A DNA stretch of 64,000 bases. Origin: a bacterium. Its GTDB lineage: Bacteria; Planctomycetota; Planctomycetia; Pirellulales; Pirellulaceae. Both the position numbers and the translations under genes were made by a program. The notes under the pieces were generated by a model that saw only the letters and a list, made by a program, of their open reading frames with translations, was not told the DNA's origin and did not search any database. This document shows, one piece after another, positions 15,001 to 30,000 of the stretch. The first letter of the stretch is position 1. Each line of letters opens with the position of its first letter. The stretch spans positions 62,001-126,000 of the forward strand of contig JAUIGN010000004.1 of NCBI GenBank assembly GCA_030430075.1, given 5' to 3'.

Positions 15001-18000
15001 GCGGAACTGGTGGCGGAGTTCGAGTACGACATTGATTCGCTGAGCTTCGCGGAAGAAAGTTCGGTGCTGCGGGACATGCTGTTTGTCTCTTCGAACAACG
15101 GACCCGCTCAGGACGGCGGTCGCTTGCTGGCGATCGATATGGCGACGTATGACGTCGTCGAGCTGGCCCGCGGCGGGACCCGCGGCGACGTTGTCCTGGC
15201 GACCCGCAACGGCGACTTGTTGCTCAGCCAGTCCAACCAGGTCGATCGGCTCTTCGTTGCCACGTCTCCCGTCGTCACGGCCGTGAATCCTCCACCGGAG
15301 TCCCAGGTCCCGTTGCCGGTGAACGCAATCACGGTCTTCTTCAGCCAGCCGATGAACGCGGATCCCGTAACGGCCAGCCCCAACCAGGGGCCGTTCGTGT
15401 CGGGAAGCGTTCTGGATGCCAACAACTACCGGTTGCAGAGCGCCACGTTTGGCGACGTTGAGATCGAGCAGATCCGCTACAACGGGGCTGACAACACGGT
15501 CACGCTCCTGCTGCCGCCCTTGGTGACGGACAGCTTCACGCTGACGGTCAGCGACCAGATTCAGGACGCCAACGGCCGTCGCCTGGATGAGCCGTTCGTC
15601 AGCCGGTTCCTTGCCAGCGACGACCTCACGTCGGTGTTCGACATTGAGTTTACCGGTATCCGCTACCATCGGGCCCAGCAGACCGTCTCCTACGAAGTGG
15701 AGATCACCAACAAGACGGACGTCCCGGCGACGGTACCGATGATCTTGACGCTGGACCCGCAGGCCGACGTTCCTGGAATGCCGTTGGGCGCGACGCCGTC
15801 GTTGCAGGGACGATACCTGATCGACCTGTCGGGGGCCTTGCCTGCCGACCAGGTGCTGCTTCCGGGCCAGACATCCGCCGCCCAGACCATCTCGTTTCTG
15901 GCGCCTGGACAACGGCGGGCCGACTACTCGATCGGGCTGCTGGCCCAGTTCGGCCAGAATCTGGCGCCGACCATTACCAGCTCGCCGCCCCTCACGGCGA
16001 CCGTGGGAACGGAATATGTCTACCCGTTGGTGACCACGGACCCGGAATCGCAGACGATCATTTACTCGCTGATCGATGCTCCCGCCGGCATGCAGCTGGA
16101 TACAGAGACGGACACGCTCCGCTGGACGCCTCCAGCCGCTTCGTCTGCAGAGGCGCTCGTGACGGTGATGGCGATGGATTCCCGCGGCGCGATCGCCATC
16201 CAACGTTTCGTCATCGCCGTCGAAAACGCGGACCAGGTGCCGCAGTTCAACGGGTTGCCGGCAGAACTGACGGTCGCCGAAGGTGACCTGCTGGAATTGT
16301 CCGTCAATGTGTTTGACGATCGCGAAAATCTAACGGTGCTGGCGGACCGATTGCCGCCGGGTGCCCACTTCGATCAAGACGCGCGGTTTCTGAACTGGAC
16401 TCCTTCGTACGCGTCCGCCGGCATTTACGACGTCGAGTTTGTTGCGTTTGACGGCCTGCATACGGTGCGGGAAGCGGTCCGGATCACGGTCCAGCAGGCG
16501 ATCGAACCGATTCAGATCACGGCACCGGAAACGCGTACGGTCCGTCAAGGCGAACGCCTGCGGTTCCTGGTCGAGGCGACGGGTGGCGTTGAGCCGCCGC
16601 AACTGGCATTGGCTAATCCACCTGCCGGAGCGACGTTCGATCCGAACCTGGGGCAGTTCGATTGGACGCCGTCGTTTGTTGCCGAAGGCACTTTCCTCCT
16701 GCGGTTTACCGCCAACGACGGCCAGCAGCAGGTCGAGCACTCGGTCTCCATCGAAGTCCTTAATGCTAACGGCGGCCCCGAATTTGTGGCACTCGACGGC
16801 ATCCGCGTCTACGAGGGCCAAACCGCATTCTTCATTACCTACGCCACGGATCCGGACAATCCAACGTACGAACCGCCCTTGGAGGACGCGTCCGGCGAGC
16901 TTGTTGAGGTCTCTCCCGGCTTCAAGACGGTGGAGATTGTCGCCTCCGGTCTTCCCGAGGGGGCCGAGTTCAATCCGGAAACCTGGCAGTTCCGTTGGGT
17001 TCCCGGATTCGCGCAGGCCGGGAGTTACACGATTACGCTGACGGCAACCGACGACGGCGACGGCGATCCGGCGCGGGCGTTGACCCACACGGTCGACGTG
17101 CCGATCGAAGTGCTGGACCTGCCGCTGCCGCCCCTGATCGACGCGGTCGACGACATCGGCCTGGCCGTTGGCGAATCGGTCTCCGTTGATTTTGCCGCCG
17201 AGGATCCGGATGGCGAGCAGGTGCAATTCTTTCTGGAGTCGGAGAGTCAGGGCTTTGCCGTGCCCGACTTTATCCGCTTTACCGACAATGGCGATGCGAC
17301 GGCCCGGTTGCAGGCGGACCCGCTGCCGGGAGACCGTGGCGAATACGCGCTCAACCTCTACGCTCAGGAAGTGGGAGGCATCGGCAAGGCAACCATTGAG
17401 ACGTTCATTCTGCGCGTCACCAGCGACAACGAACCGCCGCGGATCGACTATCAGAACCACGTGGTGGCCCTGGTGGACCAACTGGCGGAAGTGGTCGTGA
17501 CCGTCACCGATCCCGACGAAGATCCGTTGACGTACCAGATCTCCGGCTTGCCGGCGACCGCCACCATCGAACCAACGGCGACGTACGGAGAGGCGGTGAT
17601 TCGTTGGACGCCGGCGGCTGCCGATATCGGGGTCCACGGGGCCAACGTGACGGTCACCGATTCCGGTAACGGCGACCCGGCGGCGACCTTGTTTGATACC
17701 GGCTCGTTCGAGTTTCGTGTGCGGTCCTCAAATTCCGGACCGTTGCTGACAGGCGATACGCACGTGGCCGTTGACGAAGGTGAGCGGTTACAACTCCAGC
17801 CGGCGGCCATTGACCTCGACGGCGATTCCCTGACCTGGTCGATCACCGGCCTGCCTCCGGGAGCGACCTTCGCCCGTGATACGGGCCTCCTGCAATGGAC
17901 TCCCACATTGACGCAGTCCGGACAATACTCGGTCAGGTTCACTGCCAGCGACGGCCTCGACCGCGCATCCCACACAACGGTCATCACCGTCAATCAGGTG

Positions 18001-21000
18001 AATCGGGCACCGCTCATCACGCCCATGCTGACGCAGTTTGGACGGGAAGGATTGCAACTGACGTACACGCTCGGCGTGCAAGATCCCGACGGCGATGTTT
18101 ACGTGTACCGATCAATTCAGGGGTTGCCGGACGGGGCCGTCTTCTCGACCAGCAGCGATACGTTGGAGTGGATTCCGGGGTTTGATGATGCGGGTACCTA
18201 TCCCATCGAGTTCACCGTACAGGACCCGTTCGGTGCGACGTCGACCGAGACGCTCACGCTGGAGATTGCGAACGTCAATCGACCTCCCGCGCTGCCGGTG
18301 ACCAATCTGTTCTTCCGGCTCGCCGAGGAAAAGACGGTCAACTTGGGGGCGACCGATCCGGACGAGGGGACGACCTTCGTCTACTCGTCACCCAACCTGC
18401 CCGAAGGTGCCATCTTGGACGGGGTGACGGGTGAGTTCACCTGGCGACCGGGGCCAGGCCAACTGGGTGAACACGTGGTGACCTTCGCCGTCCACGACGG
18501 CCAGGCGTTGACGCGCAAGACCGTGATCCTGCGCGTCGACCTGGAGCCGGAAGCACCCGTGGTGCGGATCGAATTGACACCCTCCTTCCCTGTGCTGCCG
18601 GACCAGAACGTGTTGGTCACGGTGCAGGCCAGCAGCTTCAACGCGGTCGCCTCCCGGACGCTGACACTGGACGGCGAACCGGTTCCCCTGGATACGACCG
18701 GCAGTGCCGTCGTACGGGTCGCCGAGCCGGGGAAGCATCTGTTGGTGGCGACGGCCACGGACATCGATGGCGTCGCCAGCACGGCCACGTCGGAATTGCG
18801 GATCCTCTCCGAGACCGACCATCTGGCGCCCGTCGTGCACTTTGATCCTGTCTTGCAGGGCGTGGTTGTCGAGCGACCGCTGCAGCTTTCCGGTGTCGTC
18901 AACGAAGCGAATGTGGACCAGTGGATTTTGGAAATTGCCCGCGCGGGCACCGACAACTGGCAGTTGCTGGCCAGTGGAGATGCCGGCTTTGACGGTCCCT
19001 TCTATTCGCTCGACCCCGCCACCGTCACCAGTGGTGTGTACGAACTGCGACTCTCCGCCAGTGATCTGAATCAGCGGACGGCGCGCGACGTGATCTCGAT
19101 TGAGGTCTTCGGCGCATCGCCCAACCTGACGAACGATGGCGACGAGCTGTTCCCTCTGGCGGTGACGGATCACCAATTGATGTTGTCGGACGGCACGTCG
19201 TTTGACTGGCAGCGGCTGTTCCTGCCCGCAAACTTGGGCCAGCAGATCGCGTCGGGCACCGACTTTGGTCGGGGGTGGTTTCTGGCCGGCCGCGACACCG
19301 ATCTGCAGACCAACATCAGGGCGACCGGTGCCGAGTCGGTGGGGCAGTATGCGCCCGTAAGTGACGGGACACGGGTCTACCTGACGCTGCCGGCCGGACA
19401 GCGAATCGTCTACACCTTCGCACCGATTCCCGTGACCGTGGGCAACACGACGTTCTACCGTCCGGCGTGGCGGGCCGTCGACCAGGTAGAGCATGCCTAC
19501 GTCCTCGCTTCCGCCAACGCCTTTCTCCGCCGGGCGGCGGGCAAGTTCTACGTGGTTGAAACCGGCCAGCCTTACAATCCGCTGAATCGGACCGTCTTCG
19601 GTGCCGAAGCATTCCAGTTGAGCGGCCCGGACGGGTCGGCCTGGTCGATTGGAACTTCGGGCAAGGTCATGGCAATGACGGATGCGAGCGGGCGGCACGT
19701 GCTGACCGCCGATAGTGGAATTCGCTTCGTCGGGACGGGGGACTCGATCCAGCTTGTTCGCGATGCGTTCGGCCGCATCCGGGAGGCCCGCTTCAGCGAC
19801 GGCGTGAAGTTGATCTACTCGTATGACGAGCCCGGCAACCTGGTGGCGGTCCGCAGCCTGGCCAGCCAGGACACGTACCGCTATGCCTACGAGGATGGAG
19901 CGATTGCGATTGAGAGCCGTTCGAGCGGCGGCAGTCGATACTTTGCGGAAGAGTCCGGCCAGACGGTCGCTCGGCCCATTCATGGTGATCTTGGCGGCGT
20001 GCTGGCGTTTACCGGCCAGGCGGTCACGGGATCGATTGGAGCGTCAGGCGAAGCGGCGTTTACGTACTCGCTTCGCGACAGCGAAGTCCACTCGGCACCC
20101 GACCAGCGAGTGTTCCTTCGCCTGACCGTGGAGGGCAGCGATCTGGGCATTCCAGAGGTTCCGGGGGCCGCCCTGTTGTCGCGGGAGATGAGTGGCCAGA
20201 CGCAGACCCTGGTCTGGATGGTGGAACGGGCAGGCCTCTACCGACTCAACCTGCCAGGCGTCGCGAACGCCGACTACGATTTGTCGCTGTCGGTCGCGGG
20301 GGACCTGAATCTGGACGGCACCGTGGATGGGCTCGACACCGAGATCTTCGACGGCTCTGCCGCAGCCGGCCAGCAAATCGGTGATATCAATGGCGACGGC
20401 GTGCAGGACGCGACGGACCTCCAGATCCTGTTTGCACATTTCGGCGTCACGGCCAACCAGGCACCGCGCTGGAACGAAGTCGATCCGCAGTGGATGACGC
20501 ATGTCGATTTGCCGGTTCGGTTTGACTTGGCCGAGCTTGCTGCGGACCAGGAGGGTGACCGCATCTCGTGGCAGATTGTTTCGTCGGCGGGTGGTGAGTT
20601 CGAGTTGCTGGACGACAACCTGCTTCGCCTGACCCCAGCGCCCGGCTCGACCACGGAAGCGGAAGTATGGCTTGCCGCCTCGGACGGGTTCGAGACGACG
20701 GAGGTTCGCTCCTTCGTGGTCCCGATCAGCGACAAACCGTTGCTCGATATCGATTTTCAACAGCGGCTGGTCAGCTTGCAGCGCGGCGAGCGGCGGAAGG
20801 TCACGTTCCTCGGCGACTTTGAGGACCAGCAGGATGTCGAGCTTCCGCTGGGCTACGTCACCGCGACGCCCGTTGATCCAAGTATCGTGTCGCTCGATGA
20901 ACAGGGTTGGCTGACCGGTCGGGAGACCGGAACGACGCCCCTGGTGGTGGCCCGAGGAGACCTGTCGGCGGCGACTGCCGTTGAAACGGGCTTCTTCAGC

Positions 21001-24000
21001 GTGAACATTCCGACCGAGTTCCGCGCGCAGCCGGCAAGCGTCACGATCGAGGAGACGACGGGCGCGGCCCGCATCACGGCCAGTTTCCCCAACGGGTTTT
21101 TGGTTTCCAGCGACAGCCATTTCTTTGTTGCCGACTCACGCATCGCCACCGTGGATACCTCCGGACAGGTCACCGCCCATGCGGCCGGCCAGACCTGGCT
21201 GACCGTGATCCATGCCAACAACGAGGCCAGGATCCCACTCCGCGTGGTACACAGTGATGAGATTCGAACCAGCGGTGATCGGATCGCGGCAGACGGTGGA
21301 TTGTTCAAGGTGGACGAGGTCGAATTGGCCATCGGACCTGATGCGCTTTCGGACGAGGCAACGGTCACGCTGGCAACGCTGAATGAGCAGGAACTGCCGT
21401 TGGCGGTTCCCGCAAACTTCGCCTACCTGGCGGCGGCGGAACTCGACATCGACGGCGGCAAGCTCGTGTCGGCAGTCGAACTCGCGATCCCGACAGTCGC
21501 CACGATGCCGGCGGGGACGGAAGTCTTTTTCCTGGTGGAACGCACGGTCGCCGTGGATCAGGAGACCGACGAGCCGATGTGGCTGATCGCGGCTCAGGGC
21601 GAGGTCGATTCGCAGGGGATCGCCCGCACGACGGCCTCGCGGTTTGGAGGCTTGGCGGCGGACGGCACGATTCTCGTCGCCGCGCCGCTGGTCGATGTCG
21701 CGCTGTTGGAGATCGACGCCTACGGTGACCCGGTGGTTGCCGTCAACGACAACTTTGCCAGGCTCGGTTCCGTCGCCCTGTCGGCGAACCGCGAGGGCGA
21801 GCTTTCCTTCGAGTCCACGCTGGTGCCGTATCAAGAGAATGCCGCCAACCAAATTACGCTCTACAAACGCAAGTTCGGCGAAACCATCAGTGAGGCGGTG
21901 AGCATTTCCCAAGCATCGGGCCCTCAGTACACGACGATTCTGCTGCCCGAGCCGCCCAGTATTGAACGGCTGCCCAGCTTCTCGCCAGCCGTCATCGGCG
22001 TGGGCGGCCAGCCGACGGCGCCATTGCTGGCCGCGTCGTTTGACGGTGGCGTGGTGGAACCGGTGTTTACCGAACCGGGAACACGGGTCATCAAGGTCGC
22101 CATTGACAACTACGATCAGATCAGCCCGACGTTGGCAGACCCGTCCAGCGGCCAACCGCTGATTCGAGTTGACTTTCGCATGCCGGATGGCCGGGAAAGC
22201 ACGGTCGAGATCGCGGACGCGTCGGCGGAGTTGGAGATCCGCATTCCGGACGAAGTGCTGATTGGTCGCGCGACATTCACCGTCAGTGTGCTGCGACCGA
22301 CAGGGGAAGATCCGCTCACCGGCGCGCAGCGGGCAGAGTACGTAACTTCCGAACCGATGCAGGTCGAGGCGGAAGAGTCCTTCGGCTATGTCTCGAAGCG
22401 GACCGCGATCTGGCGGATGAACGTGCACGAGGCGGAGCCGGTAAACGAAGTCGAGCTCAATGAGAGCCTCTCCCGCGAGATCAAGGTGATCCGCCAGTTG
22501 CTCCCCACGTCAGACAATACCGTCGTCTATGCCGCGACGAACCAGGGGATCGCCGTTTTCGACGCATTGGGGCAGAACGTTTTTGATGTGGACGACGAGC
22601 TGGAGGGAATGAACCTCATCCTGGAAGGTGTCGATGTGCATGCGCTGGCACTGGCCCCCGACGAGTTGTACTTGTTCGCCAGCGATGGGACGAGCGTCTA
22701 TCGGATCTCGTTGGCCAACGGCGATACGTGGCAGGAGGTTGACTTCGAGGCGGCGTTGCCTTCGACATCCGTCGACCATGTCCGGTCGATGGAGATCAAC
22801 AGTGACGGTTCCCGGCTGTTTGTGGCGGCGGCCGAGCCGGCCAGCGTGGTGACCCGTGTTGCCGGCCGCGTGCTGGTCTTTGACATCCATGGCGATCCTC
22901 CGCCCGATCCCGAAACGGGCGTACCCGGCGATCCCCCCATCGCATTCTTGCGGTCCCTGGTTGGATTCTCCAGCCCCTCGCACATTGAACGCGCCGGCAA
23001 TGGCGCGATGCTGGTGACTGAGTTGCATCGTTACTTTTCCGGCTTGACTATTATTCGCAACGACCTGTCGACGGACCAACTTGAACTGAACCTGGGGAAC
23101 GACCTGTCGGCCGCCGACCGCTTCACTGGGATTGTCAGCGCCAACTTGCTGACCAGGCTCTATCGCGATTCGCTCAACCGGCTGACCACCTTCAACGACC
23201 CGTTCTTGCGGCAGGTAATCGGCGGTCAGAACGTCCGCAACGCATCCAACGTCGTGTTGACGAAGGATGCCAAGTATGCGTTTGTGGCCGACATGTACCT
23301 GGGAACCGGATTGCTGTTTCCTCACCTGATGCAGGACGCCGTGAGTGTCGTGCTGGAAACGTTTGCACCGATCGGAGGCGGGTTCTCGAACCCCGTCTAC
23401 TCGATCCAGAAGAACCTGGTTTATGACACCGAGTTCTTGCGCGGGGCGAAGATCGGGATCGTGAAGGATCCGCTGGGCGACTGGGAATATCTGGGGGCGA
23501 CCGAGCCGGTGCTGATGGGGTTGCTCGACGATATCGAGCTCTCCCAGGACGGTAAGTCCCTGTTTGCCTATTACCGCAAAGGGGGTGCCTCCAATATTGT
23601 CAACGGGCAGATCAAGGTGAACGACTTCGCTCACGGTCCCAACGGCCTCTTTCAGATTCTGACCGTCAACGCGCTGATCGAGGCGGCGGAGGCTGCGGCG
23701 AGTGCGGATGTGCACTACATCGATCCCGCACCGGAGGCGAATCTGAGCTTGATTGCGGAGGGAGGTCTGCGGCAACTGGGCGATCCGATTTCGCGGCCTG
23801 GCGAGGCGATCTATCCGCAGGAATCACATATCCGCAACCTGGCGATCCAGCTGGAAAGCCCCCTCAACCTGGCCTCGCCCGTTGCCGGCGAAGAGATCCC
23901 GACCGGAGACAATGTTACCTTCCGGATCGAAATCAATCGGGACTTGGTGCAGCAAGACGATGCCAAGTTGAAGTTGTTTCTGAGTACGCTGTCGAGCGGC

Positions 24001-27000
24001 AACGGGCTGTTTCCTTCCGACCTGCCGCGGGCACGCAACTCCGAGCCGAACGAGACAACTCGCCTCCTGCTTACCTTGGCTCTGGGCCGGCTGGCCGGTG
24101 AGGCCTACAGCGCCGTTGAGTCGGCGTTTCTGGATCAGGATCCGACCGAGACGCAGCATGAGAACCAGATCTTTCGATACATCGAACCGGACGAGTTGGG
24201 TGAGCGTGCCAGCATCGAAATCGACCTGCCCCGCCAAGTCGTCGAGCTGCTGACCGCCGGGCAGACGTACCATTGGGGCGTGGAACTCACTGCCGACGAA
24301 GGCATCTTCCGGGACGCCTCCTCGTTTGAACTCGAACCAATCGACCTGGGGACGACGTTCAACGGAGTGACCGTGCTCACCCATGGCTTCCAGCTCGACC
24401 CCATCGGGCTGTCGACCTCCAAACCGATCACCGACGGCAACATCTTTCTGGAATTGGGCAAGCTGGTCTCGAAGGCCGGGGGCGGGAACGGCGAGGTCAT
24501 TATCTACGACAAAGACAATGGGTTCTATGATGCGGTGACTCGCAACAAGGTGCCCAGCTTGTTCACACCCCGTTACATGAACAAGCCGCTGGTCATCGTG
24601 AATGACTGGCGCGTCGAGTCGGATATTTCTGAGACCGGGTTCTCCGAGGCGGCGGCCGATGCGTTTTTTGCCGCCTTGATGCAACTGGACCAGGACCACA
24701 ACCACCAGGTGCTCGACGCACCGCTCCACTTCATCGGGCACAGCCGCGGCACGGCGGTCAACAGCGAGATCGTGCAGCGTTTGGGCGTGCATCTGAAGGA
24801 CAAGAAAGACATTCACGTGACGACGCTGGATCCGCATGATTTCAACCAGCCAAGCCTCGATGTGCCGGTGGACAAGGTAGTCAAAGTGCTGCGCTTCATC
24901 GGGCTCTTCGATCCGCGGATAGGAAGGGTCGTCAACCTGGCAACGAACGCTGCGAACGTGCTGGGAATTCAATACAGCCCGGTCGCCTTTGCCGATTTCG
25001 ACGACCCGGTCGTCCAGACGTGGGAGAACGTCCAGTATTGCGACAACTACTATCAGGTCGGTGCCAAACTGGCGGGTCGAGGGTTCACCGCCACTCCCGA
25101 CGGCCGGATCATTCCCAACTGTGACAGCAATGTCTATCTGCGCAAGGAACAAGGGTTCCAGGAAGATACCCTGTTTGGCGCAATCGAGCTGGGTGTCGGC
25201 GGCCCGCACAGCCTGACCGAGATCTATTACGGCGGAACCATCGACGTCAACCTACTGGAATTTGGCGGGCAGCCTGTCTACCGCCGCAAGTCCGACGAGG
25301 GCCTGCAATTGACATCCGTGGGAATGCCGTCCGGCACGTACCTCAAGGAGCCCTGGTACGAAGTCGACATCGCGGGCGAAACCATGGTTCAGACGACGAC
25401 TGAAGGGATCGGCACAGGCTGGTATTTCAGCGACTTGGGGGGCGGGGCGGATCGCCGAGACCTGGCCAACGCCGGCGCATGCGATCTGGAGACGACTCTC
25501 GAAGAGCTCGATGCGTCACTGAATCAACTTTGGGCGGCGATTCCGGTCGGCCAGAGTCCCACGCCCACCTCGCGATCTTGCATCGATCCGCTCAACGTCC
25601 CCACGGTCTTCAACGGCGACTTCGAGACCGGTACCAAGCAATCGCTCAACAATATCCTCAGCCGTTTCACTCCCGGGCTGTTCGAGGCAGCGGTGAAGCA
25701 GTCCAGTCTCAAAGAGGTGTTCCACAACTGGTTCGACGAGCTGCTGCCCTCGTTCGGACGAGAACGGACTCCGGCGCCGGGGTTAAGCTTCCAGGACTTT
25801 GTCGGCGGGATCGAGCTACCCGCGGGAACCGGCCGGTTCTTCTTCTCCTACGAATTGCCCGGCTACAGTTTCCACGGCGGCGAAATTACGGACGCCGGCC
25901 CGTTCGGCGACCTGGGATCCGTCCAGCTTGTCAACTACGACATCGGTTCGCACCTGGTCGAGCATGTTGTCAAGCCGTTCTATTCGATCGTGTCCCAGAC
26001 GTTCTTCGATACGCTGATCGAGACCATCGTGTCGCGCGAACTGATCGGCATCAACGAAGAGACCGGGGAAAAGGTGTTCAAGTGGTCTCCGGACGAATTG
26101 CTGACGGAGCTTGGCCAAAAGGTGTTCGGGTTTGTGGACAAGCTGCTGACCGATTCGGACCAGAAGCCCGATCCGCTGCAAGAGGCGTTCATCACGAAAG
26201 GCGATATCGACAAGGCGGTCAACACGGTGATCGATCTGACCAGCTCGGTTCTGGGCGTCGAGCCGAACCATGGATTGCTGGTAGGAGACCTGGTCGGCCG
26301 CAGTTTCTCGCACAACTGGGCCTACATTCCGGATGCGGTCAACGCACTCAGCTTCAAGACGATCGGGCTTTGGAGCTCGCCGTTCACAACGGAAGAGTTC
26401 GAGATCACGTTCGAGAACTCCGCCGGCGATCGGGTCGCGGTTCCGGTCACATTCGACCCCGGGATTCTCTCGTCAGAAACACTTTCCGTACCGGTCCCGG
26501 ATGCGTTCCGCGGTACCACGGCGCGGATCACCTTCACGCTGAACCCCGACGACCAGAGTCTTCTCCGGAACAGCATGGTGATCGTGGACGATATCCGGTT
26601 CGCCAATAATGATGTCGTGCACGCTCCGGAGGCGTCGCTGGAAGGTGAAGAGATCAGCCTGGAAATTGACTTCTCCAGCGATCGGATGGGAACGAAGTCG
26701 GTCGTCATCTATTGGGGTGACCGGGATGAGAACGGCGAGCTGTCGAAAACCGAAGTCAGCGGCCTGGGGAATACCCGTGATCTTCTCCGCAAGCATACCT
26801 ATCGAGATGATCGCGTCTACCAGATTCGCGTGATCATTTCCTCCGAGGAAGCGCACGGTACGGACGAACGGTCTTACCGCCATACGATCACCGTCCTGAA
26901 TGAAAACCCGCAGCTCGAGGTGACTCCCGACAACACCCCGGCGGTAGAACGCGAAGTCAAGGAAGGGGAGCCGATCCGCTACAAGCTGACGATCGACGAT

Positions 27001-30000
27001 GTCGGTGTGGAGGACCTTCTGGGGGTGGAGGTTATCTGGGACGACGTGGCGGACGGCACCGATGTTCCCGAGACGATCGAGATCGACGCGCTGACGGTTG
27101 CCGAGCGGCTGTTTTACGACGTCACGCCCGATCCCGACGAAGAGCTCAACAAATTTACGTTGAGCGTACCTCACATTTATGATGACGACGCCGCGTCGTC
27201 GAACCACGATCAGCGCGTCTTGTTGTTTACCGGTTTCGACGACGATGACGGGCGCTCGTCGCCGGTGGCAGCCGAGCTGATTCGAGTGGTCAACGTTCCG
27301 CCGGAGATCGAGTTTGTCCTTGCCGACGAGGTGTTGGAAGGATCGGAACTCGCCGTGGAACTTGTCATCTCCGACCCTGGCCGCGACGCATTCGAGGTGG
27401 AGATTGACTGGCAGGATGACTCGCCCGTCGAGCGATTCCAGTTCCATATTCCGCCGGACCTCGACAGGGATGCCGGTGGAATGTTCGTGATCCGGGAAAT
27501 GGTCAGACACACCTACCTGGACGACAATCCGACGCTGACGCCGGAAGACCTCTATCAGCCGGTCGTGCGAATCAAGGACGACGACATGGCCGATTTTGCA
27601 GGTCCGGTGACGTTCGACGTCACGGTGCGGAACGTCAACCCGACGCTCAACGCGTCACGGTTGGGCGGCCCGGCGATCGTCAACGGCAGTGCCGCCGCGC
27701 TGCTGGTCAGCGGGACGGATGTCGGGCAGCGAGATACGTTCAACGTCGATATCGATTGGGGAGACGGCCAAACCAGCTCGACCGGTTATTCGCTCGGCAG
27801 CAACGGCTCCTTCTCCGCTGTTTTCGACCACATTTACAACATCGCGTTTGCTCCCGGCGAACTCCAGGTGCAGCGGACAATCGCGGTCCGGTTGACGGAT
27901 GATGATGATCGATCCAACCCCCAGACATTTACGACGACGGTCACGATTGAGAATACGGCCGGCGACGACCTCGATGTCTTTGTGCCGTTTGGGCCCGCGG
28001 ACGCATTGAATGAAGGGGACGAGATTGCATTCGAGATCGGCAGCGAGCTGACGCCGGCGGAAACGTACACGGTCTACGTTCAATGGGGAGACGGGACGTC
28101 CAGCGAGTTCGTGCGAAACGGCACCACGATTCGAGATACCTACCGCCACGTGCTGCGCGATGATCCGCCGACCGGGACGTTGGCCGACGAAACCGAACTG
28201 CTGGTGCGGGTCGAGAATGCCGCGGGCACTGGGATCATGTTCGATCACTGGCCATACACCATCCATAACGTCGCCCCGTCCGCCGGAGAGATCTCGTTCG
28301 CCGCCGGGGAATCCAGCCTGACCGGCTCGCTCTCGATCGCATTCACCGACCCGGGGCTGGACGACACCCATACGTTCGCCTGGGAGTTCGGCGACGGAAC
28401 GCCGGTGGTGACGACGAGTGTCAGCGAGGTCGACCACGAGTATCCCGCCGCGGGCGAGTACACGGTGCGCGTGATGATTGCCGATGATGACGGCGGCGAA
28501 CTTCACGTGGAGGCGGTTGTGGTGGTCGACGCAGACGGAGACGCAGGCTCGCTGGGGGATCAGGGTGGCGACCAGCCGACTCCGGCGGCCGACTTCGGCC
28601 CCTCCGCGTTTGCCGCACGGAGCGACGCGCCGGCCGATGCGTCGCTCGGCGGAGCGACGAACGGCAATGTCGCCGGCCAGGAAGGTCGGGCGATCATTTC
28701 GGAATCGGTCAGCTACTTGTCCGGCATCCGCCGGCCGATTGTGCCCGCGAGTGATTCGCAGTTTCTCAGATTCGTCATCCATGCGGCCGATTTGCGGCAA
28801 ACGCCCCGGCACCCGAGCGACGCGTTCGAGGTGGCGCTTCTGGATGCCGCCACCCTGGAGTCCCGCTTGGAGGCCATCTCCACGTGGAGTGTGACCAGCG
28901 ACGCGCTGCTCAACATCCAGCATGACGGATCGGTCGCCTTTGCCGACGGTGTGACGCTGCACGGGCGCGAACTGACTGACGGTCGCTACGACACGCATGA
29001 GCCGCTCACCGTGACGATCGATCTGACCGGCCTGCCGGTGGGGAAGGAAGCGGAACTATACTTTGACTTGATCGGTTTCGGTGCGGCCGACAGCCAGGTT
29101 ACCCTTGGCGACGTGTGCATCCATCCGACGGACCTGGACTGCGAAAATATCAACCCGATCGCGTTGGATGACGCGTTGGCAGCCAGTGGTGCTCGCGTGA
29201 TTCCACACGCGGAATTGCTGGCCAATGACTTCGACTTTGATAACGCCGATCTCCTGGCGATCATCGGCACAGAGACCGCGACCACGCTGGGGACGTTGGT
29301 CGACAACCTGGATGGGACGTTCACGTACTCGCCTCCGGCGCCCGATTTCACTGGAACGGATCAGTTCGTCTATTCGCTGAGCGACGGGAGGGGAGGTTAC
29401 GATGTGGCCACGGTGACGATCAACGTCGACCATGCGCCGCGGGTCGACGCCGGCGGTCCGTACACGATCCGCGAAGGGGACGGTCTGTCGCTGGACGCCT
29501 CGGCAACGACCGATGCCAATTCGCCAGTTCTCAGTTTCCGCTGGGATCTCGATGGGAACGGTGATTATGCCGAGATGGTCGATGGTGAACAGCCGTCGCT
29601 GACGGCGGCCGAATTGGCAGCCCTGGGACTCAACGATGACGCCTCGACGACGGTGACGGTCGAGGTCTCCGACGGTACGCATGTTGAAATCGGGCAGACG
29701 ACGTTGACCGTCGAGAACGTGCCGCCCACCTTCGAGGCGGGACCGGAAGAGACACTGCCAACGTCGGTTGCCGGCCTGTTCCAGCGGAGCGAAATTCCGT
29801 TTGCAGATCCGGGCGCCGACGTCTGGACCGCAACCGCCCACTTCGGCGACTCGGCGGCGATCGTTCCGCTGGCGCTGGATCCGGACGGTAAGACGTTCGA
29901 CCTGGTGCACACCTACGCGACCGATGGCCGCTACACCGTGACGGTGACGGTCAAGGATGACGATGGAGGGCAGCATGTGGATTCATTCGACGTGATCGTC

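Noticed and set aside
20302-20450. Cellulosome scaffold or docking system
   Set aside because: Only one dockerin-like pair is present, with no cohesin-like domain or cellulase in the window.
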